This document shows positions 6,616 through 10,751 of a DNA stretch of 10,751 nucleotides, one piece after another. The position numbers and the translations under genes are program-made. Source of the DNA: an uncultured Bacilli bacterium (GTDB taxonomy: Bacteria > Bacillota_I > Bacilli_A > RF39 > UBA660); contig CAJUJA010000017.1 of assembly GCA_910586635.1 (NCBI GenBank), forward strand, positions 11,079-21,829, written 5' to 3'. Each line of letters begins with the position of its first letter. Within the stretch, counting starts at the first letter, position 1. The notes under the pieces were generated by a model. It did not search any database, was not told the DNA's origin, and saw only the letters and a list, made by a program, of their open reading frames with translations.

Positions 6616-7558
6616 CTATATCACTCCCTGACTCTAATTTATAACCGTACTTATCTTTAACATATTTAAAATATTCTTGATACTGCTCTATGGTTTTTTG
6701 ATTACAATCTACATATCCTAAAGACAACTCATCTTGATACGTATCCTTATAGACACAGTCTGGATAAATAATTACACCATCTAGTAACTTCGATAGCAAT
6801 GTTTTGTCATCATTTTCTAGTTTTTCTTTATCTACTAAATATAACTGATAAGTACTGGATATATTTTTTAACAATAATTTAAAAAAATAATTTTCTTTTA
6901 GCAAGTGCAACTCATCCTTTGTACAAATAAATAAATCAATTAGATTCTTTTTACTTTTAATTTCCATAATTTTTTCAGTTAAATAGTTAATCTCTTTTAA
7001 TGAGTCATTATAAACTTTATCACTATAAAAGTTAACGACTTTTCTTGGAAAGTCATTGGGAAGATTTTGATTCATTTTAGACAACCAAGCATAAGTCTCA
7101 GCAATTGAGTCAAAATTAAAAATCCAGTTATCTGGAATGGATTTAATTTCTGTTAAATCATAAATCATTCCATTATAGTTATGAGTATTTTCCAATAATT
7201 CCCCTATTTTTTGTAAAAAAATGGAGTAAATTCCTTTTTTAAATAAATACTCTTTTTGAACACTTGTATAATTCTTATCATCATCTACTAGGGTAGTAAT
7301 AATATAATTTTTAACCTGATTTTCTAGATTATCCATGACTATTTTTTTATTACTAATTAAAATAATAGGAGTATTTGAGTCCATGTAAAAATTACTCATC
7401 TCAAAATTTCCAATAGAAATAATATGGGTAGTATTAGAATCAACTTCATCATCTTTTTCCAGAATCACATAATTAATTTTTTCCTGATCCATATAATAGA
7501 TTAAAGCCTCTAATAAATTGCTATTTTTATCTTTAATAATTACCACTTGTTTATCCAT
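6599..7558 (-). CDS. Unrecognised 319-residue protein, first gene of the murI operon
   Basis: I do not recognise this protein. It has no signal peptide or membrane segment. Residues 3-10, 29-33, 45-50 and 64-69 read as short beta strands separated by helices, so the first 90 residues look like a small alpha/beta domain. Residues 100-200 are mostly helical with scattered aromatics. Residues 205-305 look like a second alpha/beta unit (strands at about 207-212, 238-242 and 260-265) ending in DGVIIYPDCVY (260-270) and a YFKYVKDKYGYKL helix (296-308). No nucleotide-binding loop, metal triad or helix-turn-helix is evident. The start is ATG with AGAAGGGAG six bases upstream. Its last 17 bases overlap the SDR gene, implying translational coupling. 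I found no consensus promoter between 7559 and 7643, although TATAAA-like sequence occurs near 7575. The sequence supports a cytoplasmic partner or regulator no better than an enzyme. Confidence 0.8.
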   Translation of the reverse strand: MDKQVVIIKDKNSNLLEALIYYMDQEKINYVILEKDDEVDSNTTHIISIGNFEMSNFYMDSNTPIILISNKKIVMDNLENQVKNYIITTLVDDDKNYTSVQKEYLFKKGIYSIFLQKIGELLENTHNYNGMIYDLTEIKSIPDNWIFNFDSIAETYAWLSKMNQNLPNDFPRKVVNFYSDKVYNDSLKEINYLTEKIMEIKSKKNLIDLFICTKDELHLLKENYFFKLLLKNISSTYQLYLVDKEKLENDDKTLLSKLLDGVIIYPDCVYKDTYQDELSLGYVDCNQKTIEQYQEYFKYVKDKYGYKLESGSDIDGFLK

Positions 7559-7598
7559 AATTAACTCCCTTCTAATTTATAGGTATAACCCATTTTCT

Positions 7599-7629
7599 AA
7601 AAAGAAATCTAGTATCAGGTTCTAATTTC
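7599..7629 (-). terminator. Probable terminator of the DUF2628-like gene
   Basis: On the minus strand GAAATTAG pairs with CTAGATTTC (eight pairs with one bulged G) around a 9-base loop, directly followed by TTTTT. It starts 14 bases after the stop codon at 7644. The bulge and the low G-C content make it only moderately strong. Confidence 0.5.
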
Positions 7630-7643
7630 ATCTAATGTTTTTA

Positions 7644-8936
7644 TTATTTTGCTTGTATTGAATTTAAGATTTGTTGTTGATATTGCTCGCAATCACTAGG
7701 AGCATCTTCTTGTATTTCATATTCTAATAAAAAGACTTTGTTATTTTTTGTAGTACCATAGTAATATTTCTTTCCAAATGAATCATTTAATGTAAACCAG
7801 TACCATTCTATATTATTAATACTATTTTTTGTAACTGTAGTCGGATTATTATCTGTCTCATATTTTGCAATCTGTCTAATTAAATCTTCAGCGTTAGAAA
7901 AATCTTCAGGAGAAGTAAAACTAATACTGCATTTATTAAAGCCTCCACTACTAGATGTATATTCATATTGATACTCACTAGATGTTGAATCATTTTTAAA
8001 CTGACTTGGAACTGTAATTGAAAACTCTTGATTCATATTAACAGAAGAATCTAATGACATCACACCATTATAAGTTCCGTTTTTCCCTCCTAAGTTCAAA
8101 AATAAATTTCCAAATATAGAAGCAACCCCTAAAGTAAGCATAATTACTAATATGATAATTGTACTTACTACTTCAATAATAAATCCTAAAATGGTTAACC
8201 CTATACTTACCCCACCTTTATTAGAACAAATTTTTTTTATCTCAGCAATATCTTTTTGGGTATTTTCTAACTTGATTTTTTCAATTTTCTTCCTAGCATA
8301 AAAAATATAGAGTTTATTAGCACATAGTCCAATAATAACATTAAATATAGCTGTTACAGTAAAATTTTTAATCAAATTTAATACCACAAAATTGAGAACA
8401 AACACTACTAAAGCATATCCAAACATCTTTCTATAAAATAAATAAAGCGAAGAAAAAAAGAAAGCTGCAAAATTAAATGGTTTTGTTATGATTGACTCAT
8501 AATTATTACCAATAAATGCCTTTAGTAGTTCTTCATCATTTCCTTGCATAGTGCTTTGAAAGTTTTGGTGAAATAAGTGTTGATAATTACTATTTTGAAC
8601 TTGATTTTGTTCTTGATGATTCAAAGAACTAAAAGTAAAGGACTGACTTGTTGATGAGCTCCCTTGCTCACTAGTATGATTTATTCCAACTGAAGAATTT
8701 ACAGCTGATTGTTGAGGTTCATTTTTTATCATATTTGGTTGTATTGATTCTTTATTTACCTGTGTATTCTCATTTGTATTAGAAGTAGTTGATGTTCCAT
8801 ATAGTGAATTCAATGTTAGTGAGGAATCTTCTACTACACGATTTGATGAATCAATCCTATCAGGTATAGAATTAACCCTATTATAATTAAGGTTATTATT
8901 TTTTTGAGATAAATCTCGATTATTAGAATCATTCAT
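7644..8936 (-). CDS. DUF2628-like membrane protein with disordered N-terminus and outer C-terminal domain
   Basis: The protein has 430 residues from the preferred start. Residues 1-133 are low complexity, rich in Asn, Ser, Gln and Thr, and almost certainly disordered. Residues 152-215 match the DUF2628 pattern: a PFNFAAFFF stretch, then LYLFYRKMFGYA, then two hydrophobic segments, then YARKKIEKIK. In that family this core is a small multi-pass membrane unit of unknown function. Another long hydrophobic stretch follows at 243-278. The last 150 residues (about 280-430) are polar with beta-rich patterning, including EWYWFTLND and KKYYYGTT, and probably form a folded domain outside the membrane. 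The ATG at 8957 has no ribosome binding site. The ATG at 8936 has AAAAGGAG seven bases upstream and is the likely start. It has its own upstream control region and a downstream hairpin, so it appears to be a single-gene unit. The function is unknown. Confidence 0.85.
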   Translation of the reverse strand: MNDSNNRDLSQKNNNLNYNRVNSIPDRIDSSNRVVEDSSLTLNSLYGTSTTSNTNENTQVNKESIQPNMIKNEPQQSAVNSSVGINHTSEQGSSSTSQSFTFSSLNHQEQNQVQNSNYQHLFHQNFQSTMQGNDEELLKAFIGNNYESIITKPFNFAAFFFSSLYLFYRKMFGYALVVFVLNFVVLNLIKNFTVTAIFNVIIGLCANKLYIFYARKKIEKIKLENTQKDIAEIKKICSNKGGVSIGLTILGFIIEVVSTIIILVIMLTLGVASIFGNLFLNLGGKNGTYNGVMSLDSSVNMNQEFSITVPSQFKNDSTSSEYQYEYTSSSGGFNKCSISFTSPEDFSNAEDLIRQIAKYETDNNPTTVTKNSINNIEWYWFTLNDSFGKKYYYGTTKNNKVFLLEYEIQEDAPSDCEQYQQQILNSIQAK

Positions 8937-8943
8937 AGTTCGT

Positions 8944-8951
8944 CTCCTTTT
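8944..8951 (-). promoter_or_regulatory. Ribosome binding site that decides the start at 8936
   Basis: AAAAGGAG on the minus strand is seven bases before ATG at 8936. Starting at the upstream ATG (8957) would put this motif inside codons 3-5, and no Shine-Dalgarno precedes that ATG. The first seven codons of the longer version (MNKRRRT) are therefore probably untranslated. Confidence 0.75.
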
Positions 8952-8955
8952 ATTC

Positions 8956-8961
8956 ATTATA
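8956..8961 (-). promoter_or_regulatory. Possible proximal -10 element for the DUF2628-like gene
   Basis: TATAAT on the minus strand has no recognisable -35 element 16-18 bases upstream. A transcript from here would begin inside or next to the ribosome binding site. It is a weaker candidate than the -10 at 9030. Confidence 0.25.
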
Positions 8962-8985
8962 GCTTGGTTAAATAGAAAAGTGACT

Positions 8986-9012
8986 TTGACAGTGCCTTAT
9001 AATCGCTGTCAA
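8986..9012. repeat. Inverted repeat upstream of the DUF2628-like gene
   Basis: TTGACAG (8986-8992) and CTGTCAA (9006-9012) form a perfect 7-base inverted repeat separated by 13 bases. Allowing one mismatch it extends to nine bases per arm around CCTTATAAT. No T-run follows, so it is not an ordinary terminator. It could be an operator for a dimeric regulator or a leader hairpin, because it lies downstream of the -10 at 9030-9035. Confidence 0.6.
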
Positions 9013-9029
9013 GTATATTTTCTATCTTG

Positions 9030-9055
9030 ATTATATCACATAATTTCACATAACT
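9030..9055 (-). promoter_or_regulatory. Extended -10 promoter with tandem 10-base repeat upstream
   Basis: On the minus strand TGATATAAT is an extended -10 (hexamer 9030-9035). Directly upstream are two abutting copies of A(G/A)TTATGTGA (9046-9055 and 9036-9045), identical at nine of ten positions. There is no good -35 hexamer at normal spacing. The expected transcript would start near 9023 and carry a leader of about 87 bases containing the inverted repeat. The repeats fall where the spacer and -35 would be. Confidence 0.45.
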
Positions 9056-9095
9056 CGACAAAAATAGTAAAATATGATTCATATGATAATTATCT

Positions 9096-9130
9096 AAAAA
9101 AATACAAGAAGAACAATTATCTTTCTCTTA
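9096..9130 (-). terminator. Weak candidate terminator after ftsW
   Basis: On the minus strand AAGAGAA can pair with TTCTTCTT (seven pairs with one bulged base) and is followed shortly by a run of seven T at 9096-9102. The stem has only two G-C pairs. Position and T-run fit termination of ftsW, but the hairpin is poor. Confidence 0.35.
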
Positions 9131-9133
9131 TGA

Positions 9134-10240
9134 CTATATTTTAGAAATGGATGTTCTATTTTGTCTTGAGATATTAAGCAAAATTCCTATTGATACTAGC
9201 GTAATTAATAAAGAACTTCCTCCATAAGATAAAAATGGTAAGGTAACTCCTGTTACTGGGATCATTCCTATTACAACCATTAGGTTCATTAAGGTTTGAA
9301 AAGCTAATTGAAAGGTCATACCAAAAGATAAATATTTAGAAAAACTATCCCTACAATTTAAGGATATTTTTAGTCCTCTATATATTATAATAGAAAATAA
9401 GGTCACTACTATAATAACCCCCATAATTCCGAACTCTTCAGAGATAATAGAAAATATAAAATCTGTTTGTGGTTCTGGTAAGTAAAAGTGCTTTTGAATT
9501 GAGTTTAAAAAACCAGTACCTAAAAGCCCACCTGGACCTATGGCATATAAACTTTGAATAATTTGAAATCCTGTTCCTAATGGATCTTTCCAAGGATTAA
9601 TAAAGGATGTGATTCTATCCATTCGGTATGGTGCGATGAGAATTAAAATAATGACACCAATTACTCCTAATATTCCTCCCCCAATAAAGAATTTCATATT
9701 AACACCAGCAATAAAAAGCAAGGCGATAATAGACATTACTAAAATCATGCCTGTTCCTAAATCTGGTTGAAGCATAATTAGGGCAAAGAGGGTAAATAAA
9801 ATTCCTAAAATAGGAAAAACCCCCTCTTTATAACTTTTTAGAAATTTAGTACTTTTAGATAGATATTTACTTGTAAAAATGATCATTCCAAGCTTTGCAG
9901 CCTCACTAGGTTGGATTCCAAAGGATCCTATTCCAAACCAACTACGACTTCCATTTCTAATACTACCAATTCCTGGAATAATTACTAATATTAATAAAAT
10001 AAAGCAAATTAATAAAATCCTATTTGAATTGTTCTGGTAGATATTATAGTCTATTTTAGAAATTACAATCATTAAAAAAATACCAATGATAACAAATACT
10101 AATTGTCTTTTTACATAATAAAAACTATCATCAAATTTATAATCGGCCCAAATAGAAGATGCTGAGTAAATCATAACAACACCAAAGAATATTAAAACAA
10201 TAACAGCAACAAAAAGAATTAGGTCAAATTTTTTTCTCAT
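9134..10240 (-). CDS. ftsW: SEDS-family peptidoglycan glycosyltransferase FtsW
   Basis: It polymerises lipid II into glycan strands at the division septum together with a class B penicillin-binding protein. The protein has 368 residues with about ten hydrophobic segments, normal for the family. Motifs include VMIYSASS (22-29), NGSRSWFGIG (96-105), QPSE (110-113), LQPDLGTG (157-164), NPWKDPLGTGFQ (215-226) and QSLYAIGPGGLLGTG (229-243). LPEPQTDFIF (254-263) contains the catalytic-site aspartate D260, equivalent by motif to D297 of E. coli FtsW. EEFG (268-271) and GVTLPFLSYGGSS (331-343) complete the set. FtsW is favoured over RodA by the N-terminal VMIYSAS and the NPW...QSL spacing, but SpoVE-like or RodA identity cannot be fully excluded by eye. 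The start is ATG with AGGTGAT just upstream. It appears to be a single-gene unit, diverging from the ZIP gene across 117 bases. I found no convincing promoter for it there. Confidence 0.93.
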   Translation of the reverse strand: MRKKFDLILFVAVIVLIFFGVVMIYSASSIWADYKFDDSFYYVKRQLVFVIIGIFLMIVISKIDYNIYQNNSNRILLICFILLILVIIPGIGSIRNGSRSWFGIGSFGIQPSEAAKLGMIIFTSKYLSKSTKFLKSYKEGVFPILGILFTLFALIMLQPDLGTGMILVMSIIALLFIAGVNMKFFIGGGILGVIGVIILILIAPYRMDRITSFINPWKDPLGTGFQIIQSLYAIGPGGLLGTGFLNSIQKHFYLPEPQTDFIFSIISEEFGIMGVIIVVTLFSIIIYRGLKISLNCRDSFSKYLSFGMTFQLAFQTLMNLMVVIGMIPVTGVTLPFLSYGGSSLLITLVSIGILLNISRQNRTSISKI

Positions 10241-10302
10241 AAGATCACCTAATAAATTTTATTATTTACTCCTAAGAAAAAGAACTTTCTAATGATTTCG
10301 TC

Positions 10303-10331
10303 TATACACAATTAACCATGAGACATAAAAT
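10303..10331 (+). promoter_or_regulatory. Candidate promoter of the ZIP transporter gene
   Basis: TATACA (-35-like, 10303-10308) is 17 bases from TAAAAT (-10-like, 10326-10331). Both match the sigma-A consensus at four or five of six positions. The -10 forms half of the perfect 12-base palindrome TAAAATATTTTA (10326-10337), so a regulator bound there would cover the promoter. Confidence 0.4.
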
Positions 10332-10357
10332 ATTTTAGAATTTGGAGGTATTTTTTC

Positions 10358-10751
10358 ATGATTAGTTGGTTTACAGAACTAAGTTATCCTATTCAGGCCC
10401 TAATAGCAACATTATTCACTTGGGGAATTACGTCTTTAGGATCTATGATTGTATTTTGTTTTAAAAAGGTAAACAAAAACATTATGGATGCTATGCTTGG
10501 TTTTGCAGCAGGCGTGATGATTGCAGCATCGTTCTTCTCTTTATTATCTCCTGCTATTACTATGGCTGAGGAGTTAAATTTAATTCCTTGGGTTGTAACA
10601 GCAGTTGGTATTTTATTAGGAGGATTTTTACTTTTTGCAGGAGATAAAGTTTTTGATATTATTGAGACTAAAAAAAGTTTTACCAATAGTTCTAGCTTTA
10701 AACGTTGTCTAATGCTCATTGTCTCAATTACCCTTCATAATATTCCAGAAG
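10358..10751 (+). CDS. ZIP-family metal transporter, N-terminal part
   Basis: This is an integral membrane protein that in its family (ZupT/GufA type) imports divalent metals such as zinc, iron or manganese. The first 131 residues are present and the gene runs off the window. Hydrophobic segments lie at about 9-34, 44-66, 76-95 and 116-127. The second holds GFAAGVMIAASFFSLLSPAI (48-67), typical of bacterial ZIP transmembrane 2. The fragment ends in HNIPE (127-131), the start of the conserved transmembrane-4 metal-binding motif HNxPEG. The start ATG has GGAGG nine bases upstream. It is the only plus-strand gene and diverges from ftsW. The metal specificity cannot be read from this part. Confidence 0.93.
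   Translation, partial: MISWFTELSYPIQALIATLFTWGITSLGSMIVFCFKKVNKNIMDAMLGFAAGVMIAASFFSLLSPAITMAEELNLIPWVVTAVGILLGGFLLFAGDKVFDIIETKKSFTNSSSFKRCLMLIVSITLHNIPE

Noticed and set aside
10318..10338. Six-codon leader frame (ATG to TAG) before the ZIP gene
   Set aside because: It has no ribosome binding site and lies over the predicted -10, so it would probably not be transcribed.
10393..10719. Minus-strand open frame of 108 codons
   Set aside because: It is the complement of the plus-strand ZIP transporter, whose start, ribosome binding site and HNIPE motif are clear.
1..10751. tRNA, rRNA, CRISPR array, insertion sequence or phage genes
   Set aside because: I saw no cloverleaf-like GC-rich segment, no regularly spaced repeats, no transposase or integrase motifs, and no target-site duplications.

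Overview
The window looks like chromosome from a low-GC, walled member of the Bacillota, most likely a Bacilli/Erysipelotrichia/RF39-like lineage. The base composition is strongly AT-rich, Shine-Dalgarno sites are strong, and sigma-A type promoters and AT-rich hairpin terminators are present. The window carries FtsW, glutamate racemase and a lytic-transglycosylase-like protein, which points to a peptidoglycan wall. Tryptophan is encoded by TGG throughout and TGA ends one gene, so the standard bacterial code fits and the mycoplasma code does not. The taxonomic placement is an inference from composition and gene content only.

Layout: every gene except the last lies on the minus strand, so it reads from right to left. 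(1) 44-3624 is a three-gene operon: a BaiN/HI0933-type flavoprotein, a COG2509-type FAD-dependent dehydrogenase overlapping it by 8 bases, and an unrecognised soluble protein of about 245 residues. A weak AT-rich hairpin overlaps the last stop codon. (2) 3728-5041 is a single-gene unit for a membrane-anchored protein with a lytic-transglycosylase-like C-terminus. It has a near-perfect consensus promoter and its own terminator. (3) 5130-7558 is a second three-gene operon: an unrecognised 319-residue protein, a FabG-like short-chain dehydrogenase overlapping it by 17 bases, and glutamate racemase, followed by a terminator. (4) 7644-8936 encodes a DUF2628-like membrane protein with a long Asn/Ser/Gln-rich N-terminal tail and an extracytoplasmic C-terminal domain. 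Its roughly 200-base upstream region contains a clean inverted repeat and a tandem 10-base repeat. (5) 9134-10240 is ftsW. (6) On the plus strand, diverging from ftsW, a ZIP-family metal transporter starts at 10358 and runs off the window.

The common thread is cell-envelope growth: D-glutamate supply (MurI), septal glycan polymerisation (FtsW), glycan cleavage (the transglycosylase-like protein) and an envelope protein of unknown role. The paired flavoproteins are a separate redox module. I see no mobile element, CRISPR array, RNA gene or phage gene. The least explained parts are the two unrecognised proteins fixed in operons with well-known enzymes, and the regulatory region upstream of the DUF2628-like gene.
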